Shown here one piece after another: positions 25,521-36,520 of a stretch of 64,000 bases of DNA. How positions within the stretch are numbered: position 1 is the stretch's first letter; each line of letters opens with the position of its first letter. Below the pieces are notes generated by a model, which searched no databases, was not told the DNA's origin, and saw nothing but the letters and a program-made list of their open reading frames with translations. A program made the translations under genes and the position numbers. The stretch comes from Epiperipatus broadwayi (Eukaryota; Onychophora; Udeonychophora; Euonychophora; Peripatidae): positions 16,677,254-16,741,253 of the forward strand of contig JAQFVV010006197.1 of assembly GCA_028023455.1 (NCBI GenBank). Reading direction: 5' to 3'.

Positions 25521-26022
25521 GTTAGGCATTTTTGCTGAAATCAGGCTTGCCACTTTCATAAATTTTGCCATCTGGTTGACCATGTGCAAAGTGATTTTTT
25601 AAAAACTACCGTCTGATGGAATTAATAACTGCTTCCTCAACATAATTAAAAATATTCAAGAAACAGATAAGAGAGAGGCAGATCCATACCTGGTCATATT
25701 AACCTGGAAATTTACAGCTGGCCTAAACAGTAACTGATCAACCACCCCTTAAATAATTTACTTGAAAATAACAATAAAGATTTAATAAAATCCTCCAACC
25801 ATAGCTCACCAAAACAGGGCTTACTAACAATGGGATTTCGTTATAGAGTAGATGAATGATATATTCACCTTGTATCTACTAAGTTCTTCACTAACACTCA
25901 TTTGTATTCGACTGACTATTGGATCAATCCTTCTTTCTATACATCATCCTATAACCTCACCTATCTAATTTTTGTTGTTTCTTTGTATTCATCTATAGGT
26001 CAAATAAAAGTATCTTAATAGA

Positions 26023-26597
26023 GAATGTGGGCCACAATATATTTTATTAATATTTATAAACAAAATTAAAAACAATAACATTATGTTAAATAAATTGCAT
26101 AATGCAGAAGTTCTTTATAACTTTTTTGCACTATGTGATTCATGCAAAAAAAAATTGTTTAAACTTATCACTCTGATATTAAAGCATATCTTTTTTGAAG
26201 AATTAGTGGTTTGTAATATAATTTAAATAGTATTTTAATAATGAATATCTTTTAATTAACAACTTTATTATTAATGAAGTCAATATCCTTTTTGGTGCAC
26301 AGTTAAAAAGAACTGAATCAATATTCAGAGTACAAATAAAAGGTTTTTATTTGTATCTCTATTTTTTTAAAAAAAACATAAACAAAAAAGTAATATTTTT
26401 CAACAAAAATTAGTTTCCATTAATAAAAGATGTTTTTACTCCTAATAAAAATTATTTTAAACAATGTTTGTACAGTTTTTGTACATACATATATGTATCT
26501 TGTATAAAGATAGTTTTAAAGTTATATTTATTTTATCATAAAGTTACAGCCTAATAAAAATATTTTATTATTTTTAAATCAGTATGATAATATATAT
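26023..26597. other. AT-rich spacer between LINE and LTR B
   Basis: No gene or repeat recognised. It ends in a short (TA) tract that flanks LTR B. Confidence 0.6.
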
Positions 26598-28318
26598 TGT
26601 ACCAACATTGTGTTGGCACATAATAATTTTGTTTAAAAAATCATTAAAATAAAAATATTTCATAAAAGAAAACGTAAAAGTAAAAGTTTAAGGGTTTTGA
26701 AATAAAAGTTACATTTAATTAAAAGGGGGAGGGGTGTTTGCTTGAGGGGTGTTTGCTTTAGAAGCGTCAAGTTAAAGTTTTATAAAAGAAGTAAAGAGTT
26801 TTTTTCTTATTATTATTAATTGAAATATAAGTTAAAGTTTAAAAACATAAATCTCTTTATTTAAGTTAAAGAAAGGGAAAAAAGTTCATCTTAAAACTAA
26901 ATAGTGAATGGATCTCAAATTATATATGTGCGTGCGACTGTAAATGTAATGTATGCGTATTAAATATTAAAAAATAAATGAAAGTTAAAAAATTAAAAAA
27001 CATTCAGTGGTGGCTACTAATTAAAAATATAAAAACAACATGTTTGCATGGCTACTAATTAAACAATCTCCAAAGACACGTAATTAAAAGATTATCAAAG
27101 GAATTTCGACAACAGATATAGCTGGAGGATATCAAAATGACTGATACATATTTTTTTATCAGACAGTTAGTTGAGTTCAAGTTGAGTTTGATTGAGTTTG
27201 GGTTACGTTTGAGATAATAGCTCAATACAATCTCTCAGTGAGTTATATCAGTGAGCTTATTATATATCCAGAATCAAGAATGCAGTGTTAAAACCTCGGA
27301 AAACATGACTTTCTCCAGCCTGAAGTCCGATGAAAATGGCCAACCTATCTGATAAAAGTGATGCCTACATAACAACCTGAAGCCACTCAATATCTAATTG
27401 TCTTAAAGGAAATGCCTCGGAATAATCAGCATCAAAACTCCACAAGAAAACTTCAAATCTAACCGGTTAGAAATTCTTCATAGAAGCAGCAAACAGCAAG
27501 GAGTATCCATGTTCAAAATCCTAGTGTTCAAAATCCTAGGTAATAACATTTTTCTTATACCCATTTCTAAAGTAGCTATCGCATTTGTAAAACCTCAGGA
27601 GTCAAGTTTAAGAACTCTATAGCATACATAGATGAACTATTAATATGTGTGTTTAAAATGTTGTGTGTATTCATGTGTTAGTATATTGATTTCATTGTAT
27701 TTTAATTTTCAAAGGTTATTTAATGCTTTCCTATAAGATGTTATAGTGTGTGAATTAAAAATGTGTTATAGTGTGTGAATTAAAAATGTGTGTGTTATAT
27801 TAGTAAATAAGATTTTAAAATATTTAAAATTAGTTTAATAAATGTTAATTAAAATAAATTGTCTTTAAACTTAAAGCTTTATTTGTCAGTCAATTCTTTT
27901 GCCACTATTTAAGTGAAACAATATTATGTTATTGAATTAAAAATAGACTGAGCTAGTTAAGGGATTTTTTGAGTGCTGGATTATGGGCCTACTGTCCAAA
28001 CATGTTCTGAACTAGCTGGCACCCAGGGTTTACTCCGAAACAAATAAAGTGTTTGGATATAGGGGTTTGAATCTAGCAGTCGAGGTGGGCCATGATCTGG
28101 AAATGTGATCGGGTTATTCGTTGCATAACCCAGTCTGATCGTGGGTAGTATTGACAGCTTTGTTATCAATAGTATTCTCCACTTTGCTCGAACGTGCCAA
28201 TTCATTCTCAAATATTTACAATTAAATAAGATTATAAATGTATTATAAATAAGGTTGAAACCCAGATAAACCAATTTGGCAGATTAAGTATGAGCAACAC
28301 TGGATCGAACCCAGTACA
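26598..28318 (+). mobile_element. Solo LTR B (1.72 kb), family of LTR A, in a (TA)n tract
   Basis: Begins TGTACCAAC and has the inverted copy GTTGGCACA at 26611-26619, a 5'-terminal hairpin. It ends ...GAACCCAGTACA directly before (TA)n. It aligns along most of its length with the reverse complement of 11734-13397. Compared with A it has an extra segment of about 60 bp near 28090-28150 (CCAGTCTGATCGTGGGTAGT region) and a 27-bp tandem repeat at 27736-27795. The open frame at 27981-28274 (minus) falls inside the LTR and is not a gene. B and A are in opposite orientation, so they cannot be the two LTRs of one normal element. Confidence 0.75.
27736..27795. repeat. 27-bp tandem repeat inside LTR B
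   Basis: GTTATAGTGTGTGAATTAAA occurs twice in a row, followed by a (TG)n stub. Not seen in LTR A. Confidence 0.9.
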
Positions 28319-28334
28319 ATATATATATATATAT

Positions 28335-28365
28335 TGTAGTGGGCGATGTTAGTCGCCATTGAACA
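28335..28365 (+). repeat. Possible start of another hairpin-ended LTR
   Basis: Immediately after (TA)n, TGTAGTGGGCGA is followed by TCGCC...GAACA, giving a stem GGCGA/TCGCC with TGT/ACA at its base. This is the same layout as the other LTR 5' ends. The matching 3' end was not found, although a (TA) tract ends near 29930. Confidence 0.35.
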
Positions 28366-30959
28366 TATATGTAACCAGAATCTGAATACATAACAATGGT
28401 GGAGATGAATTTAATATAATTTCATTTCCTTATTGAAATTGCCAATGGGAGAGTCAATACATATAACAATTTTACTATGTATCATATTATTCATGAATTG
28501 GAACAAATAGCCGATCACCAAACACTTAGATCACATCTGTTATCTATTCACTATATTTCCCCAATAAGGTTTACCTCCCTTAAAGTCTATTTAGTTTCCC
28601 TAGTGTATTTATGAGCATCAACTTCAAGTCCTCTTTTTTTCATTGGAGGGATTTGCCTGACCCCTGTTAACTCAATATTTTGGGAAGGGTGGTAGTTGCA
28701 TCATTGGAGAAAATGAATGTATCATGAGCACAGATATATAATTTGTAACTGGACTCGTTTGAACCCAATATTTCTGAACAGAACATTTATGTGATGGAGT
28801 TATTAAAATCTAATTCTAATGCTGTACTACCTCATTATTGCTGTACCCCAAAAAGAAAAAAATGAAATTTAACTAACACTCTCATGATTACTGGTGATCT
28901 GGATTTAGCCTATTTTCAGACATATATGTATTGTTTTAGTAAGTACTTATTAACTACAAAATAATTACTTCATGAATATTATGAGAAGATACATACATAT
29001 ATTTTCTTTATTTAATGACATGTAATAAAGTTGACAAATATAAGACAACAACATAAATTAACACAAAAATTATACATAGAGTCTCTCCTTCTTATATTAG
29101 AAGTTGAATAAATGACAAATATTAAACAAAAAAATACACATACCTTTGTTCCCAATAATCATGAGGCTAATATATGTCGATAAAGCTTACCTTTAGAATA
29201 ATGGATATAGGCATTGTCCTGAATAATTCATTCTTTCTGTACAATCTTTGATTTGATGGCCATAGAAAAAATTTCCTGTATGTTTAAACTGAAGTCCTTG
29301 GGCACTGATTTATGACTATGGGAAGATGGCAAGATTTTACTGTTTACATTCACTGAATACTGGGTAGGAGTCCAACACATTTAAACTTCACCTCACTCTA
29401 CTTATATCACTTATCTTAGATATGTGTATCTTCACTTGCCCACTTAGTCATAACTTATTGACCCCTCTTTTTTTCTGCCTATCCGAATGCCCCAAAGTTT
29501 TTTTCTCGAACCTTCTTTTCTTTACATTATATTTATATTCATCAATTACATAAAATATTTTACTTTCACCAAAATTCGAACCTTCTTTTCTTTACATTAT
29601 ATTTATATTCATCAATTACATAAAATATTTTACTTTCACCAAAATTCTTACTACTTATCAATTCATCTTAAACAAAACAACTTTGATGTTCATCTAGCTT
29701 GACCAAACTATTTTTATATATTTGTATCCATTTTTCCTTGTTCAGTTAATTTGAATAATAGAAACCCTTTTACCCTAAGTATGGATTTTCCAAGAATTTG
29801 GAGAGACAAAGGAGAAAGATTAATAAAAAAAACATATATACAGGGATCGTATATATCTCCAAACTCTAGATTCATTACTGTGATAATAATAATAATAAAA
29901 ATATTTATTCAATATTAAAATTTATATATATTGTCACATCTGACCTTGCCTTTAGAAGTGGACTATTCCAGATTCCTTCCCTGATTGGCTAGCACCCGGT
30001 TGCTATCCAAAGGGATTAAATCCTTCACTGGAGTTCACGCACTTAATCCGCATGTTTCCAGTAGGTAGGGGATCTGCCATTAAATAGTCAGCCTTTTGGA
30101 GACAAGTCAGAGAGCAATTACTTCTGTTAACCTGAATGACAGAACATGCTCTCCATTAAACCCTCTGCCATCAGCTAAGGTACTGCTCTAGTCATTATTG
30201 TGATGTCCACGCAGTGAGGCAAGTCCACCTATGGACTGGAAACTGCTACATCCAAATTAGAGTTGATTCGAGGCAAGCTAAATACATAGCTGCAAGAGTC
30301 TTACCAGAGTTCATGATGCAGGCTAATCATTCAGCTAGAAGTGAGTTCCGTACCCAGCTCGACTATTTCAGCATTCACTTGTATCATCTGTATTTATTCG
30401 TTTGTTTAACTAATGTGTGTATATTTTTAGTATTAATAAATTGTACATATTAATTGCTGGGTAGTTATTCGTTTTGTGTCTGTTGGTTTGGAATTGAATC
30501 TGTAAGCCTAACCAAACACAACATATATAAAAACATTTTTTTTTTAATTTTATTGCCTCATACTGATTTTAATCACAAAACAAAATGTACATATAGCGTT
30601 ATATATATATCTTTTTGGCCAAATGATCATTACGTATATACATGCTGAACCTAAGTGAAGGCTTTATGAGAGGTAGTTTTACTTTGTAATAGGGTTCAAA
30701 CCTGGTTTCTATTATAGTATATATAATCAATAATAATAATATTAGTAATAATAATCATCATCAATGCAATCTAAAATTAACAAAAAGATTATAATAAAAG
30801 CAGCTATTTATTGTTTTATGATATGTAATTTAAATGAGAAAAACAATACCTTTTATATATTATGATATATAAAATTAAAAGTGTGTGAAGCGCTTGAAAG
30901 AGAAGCTATAGAGAGTGCAAAAAATATTAAATGAACAGCACTCCATATGACAGTAATTG
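28366..30959. other. Non-coding DNA, unidentified repeats
   Basis: No gene recognised. A (TA)n tract followed by TGTCACATCTGACC at 29932 begins a GC-richer block (to about 30360) that looks like a separate repeat element without coding motifs. The open frames at 30214-30648 are unsupported. Confidence 0.5.
29506..29647. repeat. Perfect 70-bp tandem duplication
   Basis: Copy 1 starts TCGAACCTTCTTTTCTTTAC at 29506 and copy 2 at 29576. The units appear identical, so the event is recent. It creates an apparent open frame (29487-29702) with a repeated peptide that is not evidence of a gene. Confidence 0.95.
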
Positions 30960-31189
30960 TTTTAAAAGAATGGGTCTTCTAATTATTTTTAAAGCATACT
31001 ATTAAAAATAAATCATTATTTATTGACACTGCTGGAAATAGAGCACAATATTATTTAAAAGCCAAACTTTAAAATCAGTTAATTATCTGGCTTTTGAATA
31101 ATATTGTGCTTTATTTCCAGCACTGTTAATGAATGTTGATTTGTTTAGTAGTAGGCTTTAAAAGCTGTTGGACCAGCCATTCTTTTAAA
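30960..31189. mobile_element. Foldback palindrome (MITE-like), about 230 bp
   Basis: The left arm 30960-31063 and right arm 31088-31189 are inverse copies with about 25 bp between them. The inner part is the best conserved (GCTGGAAATAGAGCACAATA against its complement at 31099-31124). The outer part (TTTAAAAGAATGG) is more diverged. No coding sequence. Confidence 0.8.
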
Positions 31190-31376
31190 TTTTTTATTCA
31201 AATGGAGTCTATTCATAGCAGTGCATGAGTGGAAAGATAGTTTTATTCCATCTAAATTACTTTATATATCTAAATTACATATGTATCTAATATGTAGTAA
31301 CTAAAATGCAGCCTTATTATATATCTGTATCAATATATGTAATATATAGGGTATATGAGCACAGACTTTCACATGA

Positions 31377-31709
31377 CCCACCACTCTTCACTCTATCTCA
31401 TAACACTGATGCACCTGAACACATATATGTCGAAAAAATAAATAATCACCAATATTCGTATTTTATGCTAAACCAGCAATCATCAGTTGGTCCAGATTAT
31501 CATCTCTACACATAAATGCAATAAGTGATCGATATATATTAAGGTAGCCAATTTTCATACTTTAATGGACAGGCTTCAATCCACTCCAACACTTCAACCG
31601 TCCATCCAATTGAACGTTTCATCATCAGATTTTCAATTGAATGGACGGTTGAAGAGTTGAAGTGTGTTCAGGTGTATCAGTGTTATGAGATAGAGTGAAG
31701 AGTGGTGGA
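31377..31709. mobile_element. Nested double palindrome, about 330 bp
   Basis: The outer arms are 31377-31424 and 31663-31709 (CCACTCTTCACTCTATCTCA with its complement). Within the right half there is an independent inner hairpin, 31589-31614 with 31632-31658 (CAACCGTCCATCCAATTGAA). A complex foldback element with no coding sequence; the 69-codon open frame at 31306-31515 reads through its left arm. Confidence 0.8.
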
Positions 31710-32149
31710 GGTCTAACATTATCTAACAATTACATTTCATGATGTATATAAATAATATAAATTTGGAAAATTGTGTAACTAGCTGGGACTATTGAATTTA
31801 AAAAAAGAATTTCATTTAAATTTCGAACTCAATTGTTATTTTAAACATAATTTGTCATGGAATTATGTTTCCTTTATAATATTGTTTTTTATTTTAATTT
31901 TAGAATATATAAGTGTGTGTATCAACTATCAGTTATTGTAAAAATATGTTTATAGATGACATAACAACTCTATTAAATTTGAAAAATTGTCAGAAATTTA
32001 TGTGCATATTGTAAAAAAAGTGATATTCTGGAAAGAAGATGGCATCTTTATTCTCAAGTTTATATGAAAAGCACATGTGCACATAATTTTAAAATAGTTC
32101 CATCATAATCATTTTATTAATTAGGCATCCTAACATTTTTAATATTCAA

Positions 32150-32385
32150 TTTTCTTTACTAGTGCAGAGAACATACATAATTTTTTAAATAGAATGGATT
32201 TACATCCTAAACACATGTGCTATAATGTTATTATAATAGTTCAATGATGTTTTGGTGAGTACTGAAGATACTCTCAAACCAAAGCTCATGATAGAGACTT
32301 TTGAAAAGATAAGAGTAGCTGTCTTATTTTTTGTACCTAAATTCAAATATATAGACCAATCTAAAGCATCTCAGCTTAAGAATAT
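32150..32385 (+). repeat. ~230-bp interspersed repeat, copy 1
   Basis: Shares with copy 2 the ordered blocks TAGTGCAGAGA, CACATG, TCAATGATGTTTTG, GAGTAC and ATAGAC. Part of a four-copy local family (32.1-36.5 kb). Confidence 0.75.
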
Positions 32386-32904
32386 GATGTTTCTTTATTC
32401 ATTTTGCAACTGTTAATTTTTTTCTGTATATTTTTCTATTTACTATATGATATTAAAGCTGAAAGGAGACCCTTTGATTCCTCATGGAAGGCTTAAAGGA
32501 ACTGAGCAGGGCAAATTCCTAATGTCCATTCCATACATTCTTGTCATTGCAGCTGTTATTACTATGTGATTATTCATATAGGATACGAACATGAATGGTC
32601 TGCTCACCAACATGCATTAGCCAGCATGGTGAGTTTATTGGCTTTTTATTTCTGAGTTTAAGATCAAGAAACACCATGATCTTACTGTTCAATTGCCTGA
32701 TAAGGCAGAATGAATGTTTGTGTAAATGATAAATATTTTTCCAATAAATATATACAATTATGACAGATAAAAATAAATCATGCTCCTTATTCCCAGGATG
32801 CTGTAAAGTCACCAACCAAGGCAGCGGTTGATGGCTGAAGGTGGAGTATGCTAAGAATCCCCTGATTGTGGACCCAGGTTGCTGTATGATGGTGACTTTC
32901 TATT

Positions 32905-33668
32905 TAGGTACTTACAACTGCAGATCACTTTCAAGTAAAGGAATATTGCAAGAATTAGAAGAACTGCCTTATTTTAAATAAGACATTATTGGATTTTGTG
33001 AAGTTAGTAAAAAAGGTGAAGAGACAATTGATTTAAAAGTGAATATGTACTCTATAAAGGCACAAATATTGGAAATACAAGTGGAATAGGGTTAATTATA
33101 AATAAAAAGTGGAAGAACAACATTGTGTAGATTGATCATATATCGGACAGAGTGGCAAGATTAGTTATACAACTTTATAGGAGATATCAAATGCAGATAA
33201 TTCAGGTTTATGGCCGAACAAGTTCTCATAGTGATGAAGTAGTAGAAGATTTTTATATGGATGTACAAAGGGCTTTTGATCAGAGTAAACATTTTAAAAT
33301 TGTTATGGGAGACTTTAATGCTAGAATTGGTAAACAGATGTAAGATGAAAGTGCTGTAGGTAATTTTGATTTTGGTAATAGAAATGAGAGAGGACATAGA
33401 CTTGTGAAGTTGCAGAAAAAGAAAAACTTTTATTATGAATTCTTTTTTTGAGAAAAATGTTAAAAGGAAAGAGACATGGAAGCATCCAAATGAAGGTACA
33501 GCAGAATTAGATTATATTTTGATTAACAGAAATTACATATTTCAAGATTGTAATGTTCTTAAAAAATTTAACACAGGAAGTGATCATCAATTAGTAAGAT
33601 ATAAGATACGTATTAATGCAAAACTAGAGAGACAAAAATTATTAAGAAAAAACAATATTTACAGTTGA
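32905..33668 (+). pseudogene. RTE endonuclease domain, disrupted
   Basis: Read across frames, the domain begins LGTYNCRSLSSKG and continues with DIIGFCEVSKKGE, SGIGLIINKKW, SDRVARLVIQLYRRY, IIQVYGRTSSHSDE and IVMGDFNARIGK. It then gives GNRNERGHRL, TAELDYILINRNYIFQDC and FNTGSDHQLVRYKI. The order Asn/Glu...Tyr...GDFN...SDH is that of the EEP nuclease in RTE elements. Internal stops lie after PYFK (about 32980), after GKQM (33343) and around 33440. Intact relatives nick the target DNA to prime reverse transcription. Confidence 0.85.
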
Positions 33669-33759
33669 TATTTATAATCTTCAGAAACGTTCTAATGAAT
33701 TTAAATTAGAACTTACAAATCGGTTTCAAGTATTAGTAGATTTTGAACATGACTCAGAT

Positions 33760-35640
33760 TTGAATGAAATTAATATGAAAATAACTGTCACACTTTTAAA
33801 AACTGCAACAAAAATAGCTGGTAAAAAAAAGCCACAATTGACCAATAAAATTTCTACTGAGACTAGAGAATTAATGAAGAAAAGAAGGAATATGAAGATA
33901 TACAAAAATGATGCCTTAAAAAGGATTGAATATCTCAAATTTTGTAAAATGATGTGGAAAAGAGTTGAAAACAATATAAGGAAGTATAATTGTGAACTAG
34001 CAAGGAAAGCTGTAGAAGAGAATAAAAATCTCAAGAGTGTAAAACAACATTTTGGTTTTGGTAGGAAATTTATATCTGCATTAAGAAAAAAAAGATGGAA
34101 TTATTACTAAAAAGAGAGATGAAATGGGTAGAAGACTTTTATCAAAAATTATATTGAAATAGAGAACAAGTATCTCATATGTATTACATCTTTTGAATTG
34201 CCCAGAATTTTAAATGAAGAAGTGAGATATGCAATAAATGTATGAAGAAAGGAAAGACTCCAGCTAATGATAGAATTATAATTGATATATTAAAAAAAGC
34301 AGGTGAAGAAATATAACTTTTTTTAGCAAAGTTATATACCAAATATCTAAATGATAAAGATGTACCAGATGATTGGAAGAATTCAGTAATAATATTAATA
34401 TTTAAAAAAGGTGATAAAGAAGATATTAGAAATTACAGACCTATCAGCGTTTTATCAGTTTTATACAAAATTTTACCAAGATAATTACAACTCGTTTGCA
34501 GAGAATATTGGATTTCCACCAACCAAGAGAACAAGCTGAATTAAAAGTGGTTGTAATACAGTAGATCATATCCAGATATTGAGAGAAGTTATAGAAAGGA
34601 CAAATGAATATGAGTTGCCATTTTGTTTTGGATTTGTAGATTATGAAAAGGCATTTGATTCTATAAACATTTCTTCAGTGATTAAAGCATTGGATTATCA
34701 AGGTATAGATCCAGGATATTGTCATATTTTAAAGAATATTTATAAAAATGCAACAGCAACAATTAGTTTATATAAGGATACTGAGAAAGTCAACATTGAG
34801 AAGGGAGTAAGGCAGGGTGATTCCATATCTCCAATACTTTTTACAGCAGTGCTGCAAGAAGTATTTTGTGGATTAAAGTGGGAAATTAATTAGTGACAGT
34901 AAATGTAGATTATTTAAGTCATTTAGATTTTGCAGATGATGTAGTTGTTTTTGCAAATAATGCTTTACAGTTTAAGGAAATGTTGCAGGAGTTATCAGAT
35001 GAAAGAAGGACTAAAGATAAATGTTAAAAAGACTAATGTAATGTTTAATGGATTTTCTCAAAATATGAAAATAAAGATTGATTATAATGAGTTAGAAGAA
35101 GTTAACAATTACAAATACCTTGTTCAGATTATTAATATAGATGGAAACATAATGGATGAAATTAATCATAGAATAAATTAAACTTGGTTGGAGTGCTTTT
35201 GGTATAAACAACTTGATACTAAAAGGATTTATGCCTATGTGTGTGAAAAGGGACGTTTTTAATAAATGTGTTTTACCAGTTTTTATTTATGGATCTGAGA
35301 CTTGGAAACTTAATAGAAGAGCAATACAGAGACTTCAGACCACTCAAAGAAGTATGGAGAGATGCATGTTGGGAGTAACAAGAAGAGATCTAAAATGCAA
35401 TATATGAGTAAGAGAACAAACAGGTGTTACTGACCTCATTGAAAAAATTAAAAGACTGAAGTTGGGCTGGACATGTTGCTAGACAAGATGATAATAGATG
35501 GACAGTTGAAATCAAATGGGATTCCAGGAGATTGTAAAAGACCCAGAAAGAGACCACATTTGAGATGGATGAATGAAATAAGAAAGTGTCCAAGAATCAG
35601 ATGGAGAAGCTAAAGGTCAGAGAAGATGGATTGAATTTGG
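33760..35640 (+). pseudogene. RTE reverse transcriptase and C-terminal region, disrupted
   Basis: The linker segment is 33760-34110. Reverse transcriptase pieces follow: NYRPISVLSVLYKIL (about 34432-34475), CFGFVDYEKAFDSI motif A (about 34621-34662), KGVRQGDSISPILFTAVLQ motif B (about 34801-34857) and DFADDVVVF motif C (about 34927-34953). After that come the thumb, with LKINVKKTNVMFNGF, and the region with FIYGSETWKLNRRA, LQTTQRSMERCMLGVTRRD and GWAGHVARQDD-like residues (about 35455-35495). All blocks are in the order of RTE-type polyproteins, but in several frames. Confidence 0.85.
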
Positions 35641-35711
35641 AGAGACCTTTATCTTGCAGTGGATTGATGATAATGATTATTATTATTATTATAAACTATT
35701 AAAAATGTTAT

Positions 35712-35945
35712 ATTCAATTTTATTTAGTAGTGCAGAGATCATTTCTAATTCTTTAAATTGGAGGGATTTACCCCCTAATCACATGCACTGTATCATTTTA
35801 ATAATAGCTCAATGATGTTTTGTTGAGTACCAAGGATACTCACAAACCCAAGTACAAGATAGACTTGAAAAAATAAAAGTGGTCATATCTTTCATACAAA
35901 TTCAGTTATATAGACTACTCTAAAATTTGTAATATTAACACATAA
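35712..35945 (+). repeat. ~230-bp interspersed repeat, copy 2
   Basis: Same orientation as copy 1 and directly downstream of the RTE tail. It faces copy 3, so copies 2 and 3 form a large inverted pair. Confidence 0.75.
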
Positions 35946-36009
35946 TAAATTGAAAAATTTTGCAAATATTAATATATAGAGAGAAATTAATGGATGTAAA
36001 TTGAATAAA

Positions 36010-36245
36010 AAACATCTTCACACTCTCAAACTAAGACATTTTAGATTGGCTTACATAATTGAATTTAGGTGCAAAAGATAAGATGCCTATTTTTATTTTT
36101 TCAAAAGTGTTTATTTCGTGCTTTGGTGTATTCTCAATACTCAATGAGACATCATAACAATATTACAGTGCATATACTTAGGGTATAAAGCCAATCTGTC
36201 TAAAAAATTACATACAGTCTCAGTGCTAGTAAATAAAATTGAATA
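36010..36245 (-). repeat. ~230-bp interspersed repeat, copy 3 (inverted)
   Basis: Reverse-complement match to copies 1, 2: GATTGGCTTACATAATTGAA, GTGCTTTGGT, CAGTGCTAGTAAATAAAATT. Separated from copy 2 by about 65 bp. Confidence 0.75.
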
Positions 36246-36302
36246 TTACATAATTTCTAATAGTTCTTAATATTAATATGTAATAAATTGAAAATATTTT
36301 AT

Positions 36303-36520
36303 GAAACATCTTTATGCTCACAAACTAAGATGCTTTAGATTGGCTTATATAATTGAATTTAGATACAAACGATAAGACTGACACTATTATCTTTTTAAAA
36401 GTCTCTATCTTGTGCTTTGGTTTGAGAGTATCCTCAGTACTCAGCAAGACATTGTTAAGCTATTATAATAACATAGTGCATGTGCTTATGGTCTAAATCC
36501 CTTCTATTAAAAAAATTAAA
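36303..36520 (-). repeat. ~230-bp interspersed repeat, copy 4 (inverted)
   Basis: Same orientation as copy 3, sharing GATTGGCTTATATAATTGAA, CTTGTGCTTTGGTTTGAGAG and the CATAGTGCATGTGCTTA region. Copies 3 and 4 form a direct pair of about 290-bp spacing. Confidence 0.75.

Larger units (their letters stand above)
20950..26022 (+). mobile_element. Dead non-LTR retrotransposon (LINE), near full length
   Basis: A two-ORF LINE. It has a 5' region with a small hairpin (CTGTGG...CCACAG, about 20960-20997), an ORF1 with a CCHC knuckle, and an ORF2 with an apurinic-type endonuclease followed by reverse transcriptase. A non-coding tail ends near AATAAAAGTATCTTAA (about 26001-26020). Order and motifs are those of L1/Tx1-, CR1- or I-like elements; the clade cannot be fixed by eye. 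The C-terminal part (a degenerate GGLGLHSI-like stretch near 24975-25000 and a VWLGLRQNF stretch near 25437) resembles the L1/Tx1 side. Many stops and frameshifts in both ORFs show it is inactive. The 5' edge is approximate. Confidence 0.85.
32820..35690 (+). mobile_element. Dead RTE-like LINE
   Basis: A single-ORF LINE with endonuclease then reverse transcriptase, as in RTE-type elements. The tail is (TGATAATGATTATTATT...) microsatellite-like, typical of RTE 3' ends. Coding is broken by many frameshifts and stops. It lies between copies 1 and 2 of the ~230-bp repeat family. The 5' edge is approximate because the upstream 80 bp (from about 32820) cannot be assigned with certainty. Confidence 0.85.

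Noticed and set aside
27981-28274. 97-codon minus-strand open frame as a gene
   Set aside because: It lies inside LTR B; the homologous part of LTR A does not keep the same frame.
11734-28318. LTR A and LTR B as the two LTRs of one large element
   Set aside because: They are in opposite orientation, and the sequence between them holds an unrelated LINE and no LTR-retrotransposon coding.
29487-29702. Open frame with a repeated peptide as a repeat-protein gene
   Set aside because: It is produced by a perfect 70-bp DNA duplication in AT-rich sequence, without motifs or codon constraint.
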